Notes: generated by a model not told the origin, from the letters alone. DNA of 64,000 nucleotides from Parazoarcus communis SWub3 = DSM 12120 (GCF_003226565.1 NZ_QKOE01000010.1:86682-150681), one strand, 5' to 3'; positions 11,593-21,076 are shown, numbered from the stretch's first letter. Program-made: numbers and translations.

Positions 11593-11672
11593 ATTAAAAT
11601 TCGTCGTTTTTCGTATTTGATCGTGACGGGGCGCACTGCCCTGGACCGCTCCATCTTCCGAGACCGATCCGC

Positions 11673-12473
11673 ATGCATCCCATCCTGAATATCGCCATCA
11701 AGGCAGCCCGCCGCGCCGCAACCGTCATCAACCGGGCCTCGACGCAGATTGACCTGCTCACTGTCGAGTCCAAGTCGCCGAACGACTTCGTCACCGAAGT
11801 CGACCGCGCCGCCGAAAAAGCCATCATCGAGGTTCTGCAGGAAGCCTATCCGGGGTACGGGATTCTAGCAGAGGAGTCCGGCGAGTCTGGCGCAGACAGC
11901 GAATTCGTCTGGATCATTGATCCACTCGACGGCACCACCAACTTCATCCACGGTTTTCCGCAGTACGCCATCTCGATCGCCCTGGCCAAGAACGGCGTGC
12001 CCGAGCATGGCCTGGTCTACGATCCGATCCGCAACGAGATGTTCACTGCCTCTCGCGGTGGCGGCGCCTACCTCAACGATCGTCGCATCCGTGTCTCGCG
12101 TCGCGTGCGCCTGTCGGATGCCCTGCTGGGTACCGGCTTTCCCTATCGCCAGTTCGACAACGTGGACGCCTATCTCGGAATGTTCCGCGAGCTGACGCAA
12201 AAGAGCGCCGGCATCCGGCGCCCTGGTGCTGCTGCACTCGACCTGGCCTATGTCGCGACAGGTCGCCTGGACGGCTTCTGGGAAATCGGCCTGGCGCCCT
12301 GGGATATGGCAGCCGGCGTACTGATGATCCAGGAAGCCGGCGGCCTGGTGTCCGATCTGGCAGGTGAGGCCAACTACCTGACCACCGGGAATGTGGTGGC
12401 CGGCACGCCCAAGGTGTTCGGCCAGCTACTTCCCATCATTCAGGCCTACCGTGGAGACAAACTGCAGGCCTGA
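11673..12473 (+). CDS. suhB: Inositol-1-monophosphatase family protein SuhB
   Basis: SuhB hydrolyses inositol monophosphates in vitro and in enterobacteria also acts in rRNA transcription antitermination. The 266 residues carry the metal-binding motifs [20 protein letters not shown] and the C-terminal PWDMAAG, all intact. The gene is transcribed divergently from trmJ across an 80-base interval. Confidence 0.92.
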   Translation: MHPILNIAIKAARRAATVINRASTQIDLLTVESKSPNDFVTEVDRAAEKAIIEVLQEAYPGYGILAEESGESGADSEFVWIIDPLDGTTNFIHGFPQYAISIALAKNGVPEHGLVYDPIRNEMFTASRGGGAYLNDRRIRVSRRVRLSDALLGTGFPYRQFDNVDAYLGMFRELTQKSAGIRRPGAAALDLAYVATGRLDGFWEIGLAPWDMAAGVLMIQEAGGLVSDLAGEANYLTTGNVVAGTPKVFGQLLPIIQAYRGDKLQA

Positions 12474-12480
12474 TTGATCA

Positions 12481-12512
12481 ACGTGCCGGCGCAAATAAAC
12501 GCACCGGCACGT
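12481..12512. terminator. Hairpin after suhB
   Basis: A perfect 9-bp inverted repeat (ACGTGCCGG / CCGGCACGT) with a 14-base loop begins 7 bases after the suhB stop. There is no T-run, so its efficiency is uncertain. Confidence 0.5.
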
Positions 12513-12614
12513 CGCTACATTTCGAGTTGGAGAGGCGTGTCAGCCACTACCACGATTCAGCTTGCCCCCTGACAGACGCGAATCGCCTTCACGGTTAACC
12601 TGAAAGCCTAATTC

Positions 12615-13550
12615 CTAATCTGATAAACGTCTCTCCAGGACAAAACGCACTGCGGAGTCAGCGGTCTGCGCGCTTGCCATCCACAGCGTCACCTCAATAC
12701 GACCTGCCACGAAAGTGGCCGAATAGTGATGAGTACGTGGCTGCGTTGCTCCGTTACTCAGCATCTCCGTGCTACCCACCTTGAAACTGATCCTTCCATC
12801 CTCCAGGCTCCCCCCCTCGATCAGTCGCGGTACCCCCAGGAATCCAGCATACCCATCCAGGCGAGAGCCGTTGGTTTCAAACTGGAAGCGCTCATCCACG
12901 GTAATCCCCCAGGGGTAGGTCACCTGGCCATGCCACTCGCCGTCGATCACGAAATCTGACGAATCCAGCCAGACCATCCATCCAGCCGCCAGCAGCACAA
13001 ACAGCGCGGCCACGACACTCAAACCCAGCGTCAAGCGGCGCCTGCCGGCAAGCGCAGGCAAACCGGCACGGTCGGCACTGCGCAAGACCGACCTCACGCC
13101 ACACTGGCGCTCCAGCGCCTGCTGCAGACGATCGATATCGGCATGCCACGACACATCGCGCAGCGTCGCCGCATGGCGGGCACTCAGCCCCTTGATCGAC
13201 GGTGGCAGCGCCTTCTCGTCGGGCATCACCGCATCGCCAATCAAGATGGGGAATACCGGCTTTCCGGACGCCAACGCCCACTCGATCTCGCGACGGACAA
13301 AGTCATCCGCACGATCCAGGCGTCGATCCTCACCGCCCGCCTCCAGCCAGCCCGGCCCGATCAGTACCAGAACCGCGGCGACTTCCTCCAGCCGGTCGGT
13401 GATGACCTGTCCAAAATCCTCCCCGGGCACGATGTCATCCACATCGCGAAAAACCGAATCGTGGCCGAAACGGGTCTCCAGCGCATCGGTCAGCCGTCCG
13501 GCATGGCCTGCGCTGTCCTCTCTTCGGTAAGAGACAAAGAACAATGGCAC
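12615..13550 (-). CDS. Membrane-anchored TIR-domain protein
   Basis: The first ~140 residues form a TIR domain: FFVSYRREDSAGHAGRLTDA at the N-terminus, the FRDVDDIVPGEDFG loop, and the VLIGPGW and FPILIGD strands. The putative NADase glutamate lies in the FVRREIEWAL helix. A single transmembrane helix follows at about residues 173-194 (LTLGLSVVAALFVLLAAGWM), then a ~115-residue C-terminal domain that I do not recognise; by the positive-inside rule it is probably periplasmic. TIR domains in bacteria act in NAD cleavage or signalling, often in immunity. No partner sensor gene is adjacent, so the role is open. Confidence 0.82.
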   Translation of the reverse strand: MPLFFVSYRREDSAGHAGRLTDALETRFGHDSVFRDVDDIVPGEDFGQVITDRLEEVAAVLVLIGPGWLEAGGEDRRLDRADDFVRREIEWALASGKPVFPILIGDAVMPDEKALPPSIKGLSARHAATLRDVSWHADIDRLQQALERQCGVRSVLRSADRAGLPALAGRRRLTLGLSVVAALFVLLAAGWMVWLDSSDFVIDGEWHGQVTYPWGITVDERFQFETNGSRLDGYAGFLGVPRLIEGGSLEDGRISFKVGSTEMLSNGATQPRTHHYSATFVAGRIEVTLWMASAQTADSAVRFVLERRLSD

Positions 13551-13725
13551 GGATCGCCCTGCTCAGACTTGGTCGATGATCTTCATATCCCCTTCATTCA
13601 AGCATGCTGCCCGATGCATCGCCAGCGGACAACGCAGCACGCACGCGCCCACCATTTCCGACAAATCCGCCTCGACACCATGGATATAATGGTGACTCGA
13701 CAAACCGCAGACGGAATGCCGCCAG

Positions 13726-15168
13726 ATGGCCGAAGAAAACCAGTTTTTCCGCGCAGTCAGGGATTTCTGCCAACGCCAGGTGTTCACCTGCGCACCAGGC
13801 GACAAGCTGGTCGACACCGTTGCGGCAATGAGCGAACGCAACATTTCCAGTGCGGTAGTGCTACTGGACGGCGCCCCTCATGGCATCGTCACCGACCGCG
13901 ACCTGCGCAACAAGGTCGTCGCGCGCGGACGTGTGCCGGCCGAGTTGAAAGTCGCCGACGTCATGCACTCGCCGCTGGCCACCATCGGCGAGGACGATGT
14001 CCTGTACGAGGCGCTGTACCGCATGTCGCAACTGAAGATTCACCGGCTGGTCGTGGTCGACGCCGCCGGCCGGCTCAGTGGCATCATCACCGACAGCGAC
14101 ATCGTCCGCCTGCAGTCGCACTCACCACATCAACTGGTGCTGGACATCGAGAAGGCCGCCAATGTCGACGACCTGCGCCATCTGCACACCCGCATCCAGG
14201 ATCTCGTGCTGCATCTGAGCGGCACCGGCATCGCCATCCGCGACCTGGTCAAGCTGATCGCACACCTCAACGATCAGTTGCTGATCCGCCTCATCCACCT
14301 GCTGCGGGCTGAGAAATACCCCGACCTGACCGAACGCTTCGCTTTCGTGGTGATGGGTAGCGAGGGACGCAGCGAACAGACCCTGTCCACCGACCAGGAC
14401 AACGCAATCGTCTATGACGACGCGCTGACCTCCCGCGAGCTGGAACAACTCGAAGCCTTTTCGGTGGAACTGATCGATACCCTGATTGCAATCGGTGTGC
14501 CACCCTGCTCAGGCGGCATCATGGCCAAGAACGTCGAATGGCGCCGCAGCGTGTCGGACTGGGAACTCACCGTCAGCCGCTGGCTGACCACCCCAAAACC
14601 CGAAAACGTCATGACCGGCAGCATGTTCATGGACCTGCGCACGCTATACGGCGATGACAGCCTGGTGCGGACACTGCGCGAACATGCTTATGCGGGCATG
14701 AGCCAGGATCAGGGCTTCCTGATGCGCATGGCGCAGAACATGACCCGCTTCCAGCCACCACTGGGGTGGTTCGGCAGGATCAAGGTCGAGAAGTCGGGCG
14801 AGCACCGCGGCAAGCTCGACATCAAGAAGGCGGGCATCTTCGCGATTACCGACGGGATCAAGAGTCTGGCCATCGAGGCGCGCAAGCTCGACGGCAGCAC
14901 CCACGACCGCATGGAAGCCCTGGTCGCGGCCGGGGTACTGAAGGCCACCGACGCCCGCGACCTGCAAGCCGCCTTCGACTTCATGGTCAGCCTGCGCCTG
15001 CGCGGCCATGTCGACGCAGTGCGCAACGGCAGCAAGCCGGGCAACTACATCTCGCTCGATCAGCTCAACGCCATGGAGCGAGGCGAGCTCAAGCTTGCGC
15101 TCGAAGGCGTGGCGCGCTTTCAGGACTTCATCAAGCACCATTTCAAGCTGCATCTGGTGCGCAACTAA
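13726..15168 (+). CDS. CBS-pair / DUF294 nucleotidyltransferase-like protein
   Basis: A 480-residue cytoplasmic protein of the DUF294 family. Two CBS motifs lie at about residues 15-130 (GIVTDRDLRNKVVARG, GIITDSDIVRL), followed by a nucleotidyltransferase-like core with MGSEGRSEQTLSTDQDNA and a C-terminal DUF294 helical domain. Relatives include putative signal-transduction proteins with cyclic-nucleotide and CBS modules; the substrate is unknown. In many betaproteobacteria a DnaQ-like exonuclease gene follows, but here the neighbour is a convergent thiolase. Confidence 0.85.
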   Translation: MAEENQFFRAVRDFCQRQVFTCAPGDKLVDTVAAMSERNISSAVVLLDGAPHGIVTDRDLRNKVVARGRVPAELKVADVMHSPLATIGEDDVLYEALYRMSQLKIHRLVVVDAAGRLSGIITDSDIVRLQSHSPHQLVLDIEKAANVDDLRHLHTRIQDLVLHLSGTGIAIRDLVKLIAHLNDQLLIRLIHLLRAEKYPDLTERFAFVVMGSEGRSEQTLSTDQDNAIVYDDALTSRELEQLEAFSVELIDTLIAIGVPPCSGGIMAKNVEWRRSVSDWELTVSRWLTTPKPENVMTGSMFMDLRTLYGDDSLVRTLREHAYAGMSQDQGFLMRMAQNMTRFQPPLGWFGRIKVEKSGEHRGKLDIKKAGIFAITDGIKSLAIEARKLDGSTHDRMEALVAAGVLKATDARDLQAAFDFMVSLRLRGHVDAVRNGSKPGNYISLDQLNAMERGELKLALEGVARFQDFIKHHFKLHLVRN

Positions 15169-15170
15169 CC

Positions 15171-15194
15171 ATGGGCGCCCTTGCGGGCGCCCAT
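15171..15194. terminator. Hairpin between convergent DUF294 and thiolase genes
   Basis: A perfect 10-bp inverted repeat (ATGGGCGCCC / GGGCGCCCAT) with a TTGC loop lies 2 bases after the DUF294 stop. It could act on both strands. Confidence 0.65.
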
Positions 15195-15206
15195 CAAAGG
15201 CAAGGC

Positions 15207-16412
15207 TCAGACGCGCTCGAGCAGCAGTGCGATCCCCTGCCCCACCCCGATGCACATCGTGCACACTGCATAACGGCCGCCGCTGCGCTGCAGCTGCCAG
15301 GTTGCGGTCGTCACCAGGCGCGCGCCGCTCATGCCCAGCGGGTGCCCCAGCGCGATGGCGCCGCCATTCGGGTTCACATGGGCAGCATCATCCGCCAGCC
15401 CGAGACCGCGCAGCGTTGCCAAAGCCTGGCTGGCGAATGCCTCGTTAAGCTCGATCAGATCCACCTGATCGATACGCAGGCCAGTCTTCGCCAACAGACG
15501 CTGGGTTGCCGGCAAGGGGCCGATACCCATGATCCGCGGCTCAACCCCCGCAGTCGCAGTCGCCACGATACGGGCGCGCGGCGTCAGACCATTGGCCCTG
15601 GCAGCCGCCTCGGATGCGATCAAGACCGCACAGGCACCATCGTTGACGCCGGAGGCATTGCCTGCCGTCACACTCAGCTCGGGTCCATTGATACCCTTGA
15701 GTTTCGCCAGTCCCTCCAGCTTCGTCTCCGGGCGGGGATGCTCGTCTACGCTCACCTGCTCGACTTCGCCGCGCTTGCGCGGCACTGCCACCGGTACGAT
15801 CTCGTCGGCGAACAGGCCCGCATCGAAGGCCTGCTTCCAGCGCTGTTGGCTGCGCAGCGCAAACGCGTCCTGGTCGGCGCGGGCAATTCCGTAGTCAGCT
15901 GCGACATTGTCAGCGGTCTGCGGCATCGAATCGATGCCATAGCGCGCCTTCATCAGCTTATTGACCAGACGCCAGCCAATGGTTGTGTCCTCGATCGAGC
16001 TGCTGCGGCTGAACGCGCTCTCTGCCTTCGGTACAACGAAGGGCGCGCGCGACATCGACTCGACGCCACCGCCAATACCCAGATCGATCTCACCGGCCTT
16101 GATCGCCCGCGCGACAAAGGCCACCGCATCCATGCCCGAACCACACAAGCGGTTGATCGTGGTGCCCGGCACACTGACCGGATAGCCGGCCAGCAATGCC
16201 GCCATGCGCGCCACGTTGCGATTGTCTTCACCGGCCTGGTTGGCGCAACCCAGCACCACCTCCTCGATCGCAGCCGCATCCAGTCCGGCATTGCGACTGA
16301 GCAAGGCCGCCAGCGGCACCGCGGCCAGATCATCCGGACGCACGGAGGACAGTGCCCCACCGTAACGCCCGATCGGGGTACGAACTGCATCGCAGACAAA
16401 AGCCTCAGCCAT
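15207..16412 (-). CDS. Acetyl-CoA acyltransferase (3-oxoadipyl-CoA thiolase-like)
   Basis: A thiolase of 401 residues that cleaves a 3-oxoacyl-CoA with CoA. The catalytic residues are present: nucleophilic Cys in NRLCGSGMDA (near residue 90), His in GGAIALGHPLGMSGAR and the second Cys in CTMCIGVGQG. The sequence resembles PcaF/PaaJ enzymes acting on 3-oxoadipyl-CoA. It is the last step of the beta-oxidation set encoded upstream. I chose ATG 16412, behind a GAGGA site; a TTG at 16430 is possible. A strong terminator separates it from the preceding gene, so it may also have its own promoter. Confidence 0.88.
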   Translation of the reverse strand: MAEAFVCDAVRTPIGRYGGALSSVRPDDLAAVPLAALLSRNAGLDAAAIEEVVLGCANQAGEDNRNVARMAALLAGYPVSVPGTTINRLCGSGMDAVAFVARAIKAGEIDLGIGGGVESMSRAPFVVPKAESAFSRSSSIEDTTIGWRLVNKLMKARYGIDSMPQTADNVAADYGIARADQDAFALRSQQRWKQAFDAGLFADEIVPVAVPRKRGEVEQVSVDEHPRPETKLEGLAKLKGINGPELSVTAGNASGVNDGACAVLIASEAAARANGLTPRARIVATATAGVEPRIMGIGPLPATQRLLAKTGLRIDQVDLIELNEAFASQALATLRGLGLADDAAHVNPNGGAIALGHPLGMSGARLVTTATWQLQRSGGRYAVCTMCIGVGQGIALLLERV

Positions 16413-16435
16413 CCCAGCATCCTCGAACAAAAGCT

Positions 16436-16464
16436 AAAAAAATGCCCGGCGCCATGGCCGGGCA
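16436..16464 (-). terminator. Rho-independent terminator inside the catabolic gene row
   Basis: On the minus strand a 7-bp stem (TGCCCGG / CCGGGCA) is followed by seven T residues. It lies between the 3-hydroxyacyl-CoA dehydrogenase gene and the thiolase gene. Confidence 0.8.
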
Positions 16465-16516
16465 GCCTGTGCCACAGCGACGATTCAACGCCGCGGCACC
16501 CATCCATCCCTCAGGC

Positions 16517-18025
16517 TCAAGCCTCGGGAGTCAGCAGCGACACGCCCAGTCGCGCCCGGCGGATCAGCCAGGGGCTGGGCCGGTAGCGCGGGTCCCGGGT
16601 ATAAGCCTGCATCCGGTCCAGTATCGCCAGCACACGGGCCGCACCAATGCGATCGCCCATCTCCAGCGGACCGGTGGGGTACCCCAGACCCAGACGCACT
16701 GCAGTATCGATGTCCTGCGGGCTGGCCACACGCTGCTGAGCGATGTCGCAACCCAGATTGACCACCATCGCCAGCACGCGCTGGGTAATGAAGCCCGGGC
16801 TGTCGTGGATCACCGATACCGCCACCCCATCGGACGCAAACAGGCCATGGGCCGCATCACGGTAGGCGGGATCCGTCAGCGGCGTCGTCATCAGCGTGCG
16901 CCGACGGCTGGCGTCGGGCAGCAGATCGATGGCCACCGTACGCTTCGGATCCAGGCCATAGGCCAGGCAGGCGGACGTGGCGTCCTCGCCCCAGGGTGCG
17001 GTCAGGCACAGGGAGTCGGCCGCAGGTTCGACACCGGCATCCACCGTCCCACCCAACTTGCGCACCCAGTCGGCAAGACGGGTCCGGGTGGCGACGTCTT
17101 CTGCCGCGACGAACACCCGGGTGGGCCGTACAGAAGGTGCCGGTGCCTCCGGCGCCACTTCCTGGATACCATCGCGGTACACATAAAAGCCCTGCCCGCT
17201 CTTGCGCCCGAGCAGCCCGGCCGCCAGACGCTGACGGGTGATCGGCGAAGGCCGGTAACGCGGCTCCTGATAGTACTGGCCGAAGATCGACTCCATCACC
17301 GGATGCGAGACATCCAGCCCGGTCAGGTCAAGCAGTTCGCACGGGCCCATGCGGAAACCCGCCGCTTCGCGCAGCACCCGATCCAGCGTCACCGGATCGG
17401 CAATGCCCTCACCCAGGATGCGCAGCCCCTCGGTCAGATAGGCACGCCCGGCGTGATTGACGATGAAACCCGGCGTATCCTGCGCGCTCACTGGCGCGTG
17501 GCCCATGCGTTGCGCCAGCGCCACCAGACGGTCGCACACCGCAGGCTCGGTACGGGCACCGTCGATGACCTCGACGATCTTCATCAACGGCACCGGGCTG
17601 AAGAAGTGGAAGCCCGCCACCCGTTGCGGCCGCTCGCACACCGCCGCAATCGCGGTCACCGACAGCGACGAGGTGTTGGTTGCCAGAATGCAGTCCGGCC
17701 GCACCACGCTTTCGAGCTCGCGCATCAGACTGCGCTTGGCTTCGAGATCCTCGATGATGGCTTCGACCACGACATCGCACTCGGCCAATGCGGCCAGTGA
17801 CGGAGCGGCCTGCAGGCGCGCGCGTGCTGCCGCACCCTCAGCCTCGCTCAGCTTGCTCTTGCTGACCAGCTTGTCGACCATGCCGCCGATCGACTCGATC
17901 GCCTCGGCGGGCGCACTTGCGCGGGTGTCGTAGAGACGGACTTCCAGACCGCCGATGGCGGCGATCTGGGCGATGCCCCGACCCATCAGGCCGGCACCAA
18001 TGATACCTATGCAACGATCGCTCAT
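16517..18025 (-). CDS. 3-hydroxyacyl-CoA dehydrogenase (PaaH type)
   Basis: NAD-dependent oxidation of a 3-hydroxyacyl-CoA. The 502 residues contain the dinucleotide-binding GIIGAGLMGRGIAQIA at the N-terminus, the FHFFSPVPLMKIVE segment with the catalytic His, and a PGFIVNHAGRAYLTE helix, followed by a second, shorter C-terminal 3HCDH domain (PGFITQRVLAMVVNLG). This long form is typical of PaaH in phenylacetate degradation and of aromatic ring-cleavage clusters. The start at 18025 gives MSDRCIGIIG and lies 2 bases from the stop of the preceding enoyl-CoA hydratase, so the pair is probably coupled. Confidence 0.9.
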   Translation of the reverse strand: MSDRCIGIIGAGLMGRGIAQIAAIGGLEVRLYDTRASAPAEAIESIGGMVDKLVSKSKLSEAEGAAARARLQAAPSLAALAECDVVVEAIIEDLEAKRSLMRELESVVRPDCILATNTSSLSVTAIAAVCERPQRVAGFHFFSPVPLMKIVEVIDGARTEPAVCDRLVALAQRMGHAPVSAQDTPGFIVNHAGRAYLTEGLRILGEGIADPVTLDRVLREAAGFRMGPCELLDLTGLDVSHPVMESIFGQYYQEPRYRPSPITRQRLAAGLLGRKSGQGFYVYRDGIQEVAPEAPAPSVRPTRVFVAAEDVATRTRLADWVRKLGGTVDAGVEPAADSLCLTAPWGEDATSACLAYGLDPKRTVAIDLLPDASRRRTLMTTPLTDPAYRDAAHGLFASDGVAVSVIHDSPGFITQRVLAMVVNLGCDIAQQRVASPQDIDTAVRLGLGYPTGPLEMGDRIGAARVLAILDRMQAYTRDPRYRPSPWLIRRARLGVSLLTPEA

Positions 18026-18027
18026 GC

Positions 18028-18825
18028 TCAACGTCCCTTCCACACCGGTTTGCGTTTCTCGAGGAAGGCTGCCACCCCTTCATTGCGGTCGTCGGTACCG
18101 GCGAGAATGACGAAATTGCGCCGCTCCATCGCCATGCCGGCAGAAAGGGGCGTCTCAAAGGACTGCAGCACGGCGTCCTTGGCCAGACGCACGGCCAGCG
18201 GCGCCTTGCCGGCAATCTTGCGCGCCAGCTCATGGGCACGGGCAATGCACGCTTCGTCGGCCACCACCTCGGCCACCAGGCCCGCGGTCTGTGCCTCACG
18301 TGCGCTGATGAACTCGCCCGCCAGCACCATCTTCATTGCCAGCGACTTACCCACCGCATGCGTCAGACGCTGCGTGCCGCCGGCACCGGGGATGATGCCC
18401 AGATTGATCTCAGGCTGGCCAAACTGGGCCGACTCACCCGCCACGATGATGTCGGCGTGCATCACCAGCTCGCAGCCGCCACCCAGGGCGTAGCCGCACA
18501 CCGCACCGACGATAGGCTTGGGAAAACGACCAATCGCGGCGAACAGGCGAGGACGCTCTTCCAGCAACACGGCCTGCATGTCCTTGGCAGCCATTTCGGC
18601 CAGGTCGGCACCCGCGGCAAACACGGTGTCGCCACCGGTCAACACCACGCAGCGCACCTCGTCGTCGCGCTCGGCCTTGTCCAGCAGCGCGGCAATGCCA
18701 CGCAGGATGGGGGTGGACAGTGCATTACGCGCTGCCGGACGGTCGAGCCGGATCTCCAGCACGCCCGCCTCCGGGCCACTGACCCGCAGCCCCTCGTCCG
18801 GGGCAATGTATGTTGTCTCGCTCAT
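18028..18825 (-). CDS. Enoyl-CoA hydratase/isomerase (PaaF-like)
   Basis: A crotonase-fold protein of 265 residues that probably hydrates an unsaturated CoA intermediate. The oxyanion-hole segments (FAAGADLAEM and GYALGGGCELVMHAD) are intact. The catalytic Glu region reads GQPEINLGIIPGAGGTQRL, as in true hydratases. It sits directly before the 3-hydroxyacyl-CoA dehydrogenase, its expected metabolic partner. The start is MSETTYIAPD at 18825. Confidence 0.9.
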   Translation of the reverse strand: MSETTYIAPDEGLRVSGPEAGVLEIRLDRPAARNALSTPILRGIAALLDKAERDDEVRCVVLTGGDTVFAAGADLAEMAAKDMQAVLLEERPRLFAAIGRFPKPIVGAVCGYALGGGCELVMHADIIVAGESAQFGQPEINLGIIPGAGGTQRLTHAVGKSLAMKMVLAGEFISAREAQTAGLVAEVVADEACIARAHELARKIAGKAPLAVRLAKDAVLQSFETPLSAGMAMERRNFVILAGTDDRNEGVAAFLEKRKPVWKGR

Positions 18826-18924
18826 CGATAACCTTTGAGAATATGTGGAATGCCGGGTGGGCACAGTCCCGGGTTCATTGCCTCAGGCCAGGTGCCGCAC
18901 CCGCGTGCATTCTTTCACAGCTTC

Positions 18925-19323
18925 TCAGTCAGGGATCACCGCAGTGATCTCGATTTCGACCTTGGCTTCGTTCTCGACCAGATCGGCAACCTGCACCGCG
19001 GTCATGGCCGGGTAGTTCTTGCCCATGACTTCGCGATATACCGCGCCGATTTCCTTCAGTCGGGCAACGTATTCCTTCTTGTCGACCAGGTACCAGGTCA
19101 TCCGCACCACGTGCTCCGGACCACCGCCGGCGACACGCACCACGTCCACCGAGTTCTTCAGCGCCTGGTAGATCTGCTGAACCAGGTCGTCGCTCTCGAA
19201 CTTGCATTCGGCGTTCCAGCCGATCTGACCACCGACGTAGATCTGGCGGCCACGCGCCTCGATACCGTTGGAGTAGCCACGGGGCTTGGCCCAGCCTTCG
19301 GGTTGCAGGATAGTGTTCATCAT
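18925..19323 (-). CDS. RidA/YjgF-family protein (enamine/imine deaminase)
   Basis: A 132-residue RidA-family trimer-forming protein. Family members hydrolyse reactive enamines or imines to ketones and ammonia; 2-aminomuconate deaminase also belongs here. The GYSNGI start region and the QIGWNAE strand are visible. In RidA the carboxylate-binding Arg usually sits in an R-x-(T/M/V) strand, and VVRMTWYLVD matches this. The start codon overlaps the stop of the thioesterase gene (ATGA). In a 2-aminobenzoyl-CoA pathway an enzyme that removes the amino group from an enamine is needed, so this is its likely job (inference). Confidence 0.85.
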   Translation of the reverse strand: MMNTILQPEGWAKPRGYSNGIEARGRQIYVGGQIGWNAECKFESDDLVQQIYQALKNSVDVVRVAGGGPEHVVRMTWYLVDKKEYVARLKEIGAVYREVMGKNYPAMTAVQVADLVENEAKVEIEITAVIPD

Positions 19324-19778
19324 TTTCTCTCCATGAAACGGACAATCGCGGCACGCACATCGTCGGGCCAGACAATCGCCTTGTGGGTATCGAGCGAGGT
19401 TGCCACCAGGACCTGGCGGACCCGCATGCGGGCGACGTCGTCGCCGATGACGACGTGACGCAGGGTCAGCGAACTTGCACCAAGCCGCTCGACCGACAGA
19501 TGGAAACGGATCACCTCCCCCATCTTCGACGGTCGCACAAATTCGGTATCCAGCCGCACCGTGGGCGTACCCATGCGGCGCTCGCCGACAAGCTGGGTCC
19601 AGGGGTGGCCGAGCGAAGCCCACCAATCCTCCACCACGCCATTGAGCATGCGGAAGTAGTTGGGGAAGAACACGATGCCTGCGGGGTCGCAGTCCGCAAA
19701 GCGGACCATCCGGTCGGCAAGGTACTCCACCGGTTCCGCGTCGACGCTGTCCGGATCGGGATCGGGGAATGGGGTCAC
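19320..19778 (-). CDS. Hot-dog-fold acyl-CoA thioesterase (4-hydroxybenzoyl-CoA thioesterase family)
   Basis: 152 residues with the family signature VRFADCDPAGIVFFPNYFRM near residue 25; the Asp in DCDPAG is the catalytic residue of the Pseudomonas-type 4-hydroxybenzoyl-CoA thioesterase. It probably releases CoA from aromatic or dead-end intermediates and so protects the CoA pool. It is translationally coupled to the RidA gene. Confidence 0.85.
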   Translation of the reverse strand: MTPFPDPDPDSVDAEPVEYLADRMVRFADCDPAGIVFFPNYFRMLNGVVEDWWASLGHPWTQLVGERRMGTPTVRLDTEFVRPSKMGEVIRFHLSVERLGASSLTLRHVVIGDDVARMRVRQVLVATSLDTHKAIVWPDDVRAAIVRFMERK

Positions 19779-19826
19779 GGGCTTGCTCCGTATCGAGGCC
19801 GGCCGGTCACACCGGCCGGTATGGGC

Positions 19827-21014
19827 TTAGTTGCTGAATGCGGCGATGCCGGTGATGGCACGGCCCAGGATCAGCGCATGCACATCGTGGGTGCCTTCGT
19901 AGGTGTTGACCACCTCCAGGTTCACCAGATGACGCGCCACGCAGAATTCGTCCGAGATGCCGTTGCCGCCGAGCATGTCGCGCGCCACCCGGGCAATGTC
20001 CAGCGCCTTGCCGCAGCTGTTGCGCTTGACGATCGAGGTGATCTCCACCGGCGCAATCCCTTCGTCCTTCATCCGCCCCACGCGCAGCACGCTCTGCAGC
20101 CCCAGGGTGATCTCGGTCAGCATGTCGGCCAGCTTCTTCTGCACCAGCTGGTTGGCTGCCAGCGGACGGCCGAACTGCTTGCGGTCCATGGTGTACTGGC
20201 GGGCGGTCTCGTAGCAGGCCTCGGCCGCGCCCAGCGCACCCCAGGCAATGCCGTAGCGGGCCGAGTTCAGGCAGGTGAAGGGGCCCTTCAGGCCACGCAC
20301 CGTCGGGAAGGCGTTCTCTTCCGGGCAGAACACTTCGTCCATGACGATCTCGCCGGTAATCGACGCACGCAGGCCCACCTTGCCGTGGATCGCCGGCGCC
20401 GACAGCCCCTTCCAGCCCTTTTCCAGAATGAAGCCGCGAATCTGGCCTTCGTCGTCCTTGGCCCACACCACGAACACGTCGGCGATCGGGCTGTTGGTGA
20501 TCCACATCTTGCTGCCCGACAGGCTGTAGCCGCCATCGACCTTCTTCGCCCGCGTGATCATGCTGCCCGGATCCGAGCCGTGGTTGGGTTCGGTCAGGCC
20601 AAAGCAGCCCACCCATTCGCCAGTGGCGAGCTTGGGCAGGTATTTCTGTTTCTGCGCTTCGGTGCCGAATTCGTTGATCGGCACCATCACCAGCGAGCTC
20701 TGCACGCTCATCATCGAGCGGTAGCCGGAGTCGACACGCTCGACTTCACGTGCAATCAGGCCGTAGCAGACGTAGTTCATGCCCGAGCCACCGTATTGCT
20801 CGGGGATGGTCGGACCCAGCAGGCCGAGTTCGCCCATCTCGTTGAAGATCTCGCGGTCGGTGCGCTCGTGGCGGAAGGCTTCCTGCACGCGCGGCAGCAG
20901 CTTTTCCTGGCAGTAGGCACGGGCGGTGTCGCGCACCATGCGCTCCACGTCGGTCAGCTGTTGATCCAGCAGAAACGGGTCTTCCCAGTTGAAGGTATTC
21001 TTGGCTGCACTCAT
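19827..21014 (-). CDS. Acyl-CoA dehydrogenase, glutaryl-CoA dehydrogenase type
   Basis: An FAD-dependent acyl-CoA dehydrogenase of 395 residues. FAD-contact segments are [17 protein letters not shown] and [13 protein letters not shown]; the catalytic base Glu lies in [20 protein letters not shown]. This last segment and the [10 protein letters not shown] helix are the hallmarks of GcdH, which dehydrogenates and decarboxylates glutaryl-CoA to crotonyl-CoA. In this cluster it may act on glutaryl-CoA or on a related dicarboxylic CoA produced from the ring. The Arg that binds the distal carboxylate in GcdH appears to be conserved in the [12 protein letters not shown] region, but this needs an alignment. 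Confidence 0.88.
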   Translation of the reverse strand: MSAAKNTFNWEDPFLLDQQLTDVERMVRDTARAYCQEKLLPRVQEAFRHERTDREIFNEMGELGLLGPTIPEQYGGSGMNYVCYGLIAREVERVDSGYRSMMSVQSSLVMVPINEFGTEAQKQKYLPKLATGEWVGCFGLTEPNHGSDPGSMITRAKKVDGGYSLSGSKMWITNSPIADVFVVWAKDDEGQIRGFILEKGWKGLSAPAIHGKVGLRASITGEIVMDEVFCPEENAFPTVRGLKGPFTCLNSARYGIAWGALGAAEACYETARQYTMDRKQFGRPLAANQLVQKKLADMLTEITLGLQSVLRVGRMKDEGIAPVEITSIVKRNSCGKALDIARVARDMLGGNGISDEFCVARHLVNLEVVNTYEGTHDVHALILGRAITGIAAFSN

Positions 21015-21076
21015 ATTCTGTACTCCGTCGGGGTGAGGTTCAGGATGTCGGGATTGGAGGTTGTTCGACGGGGCGC

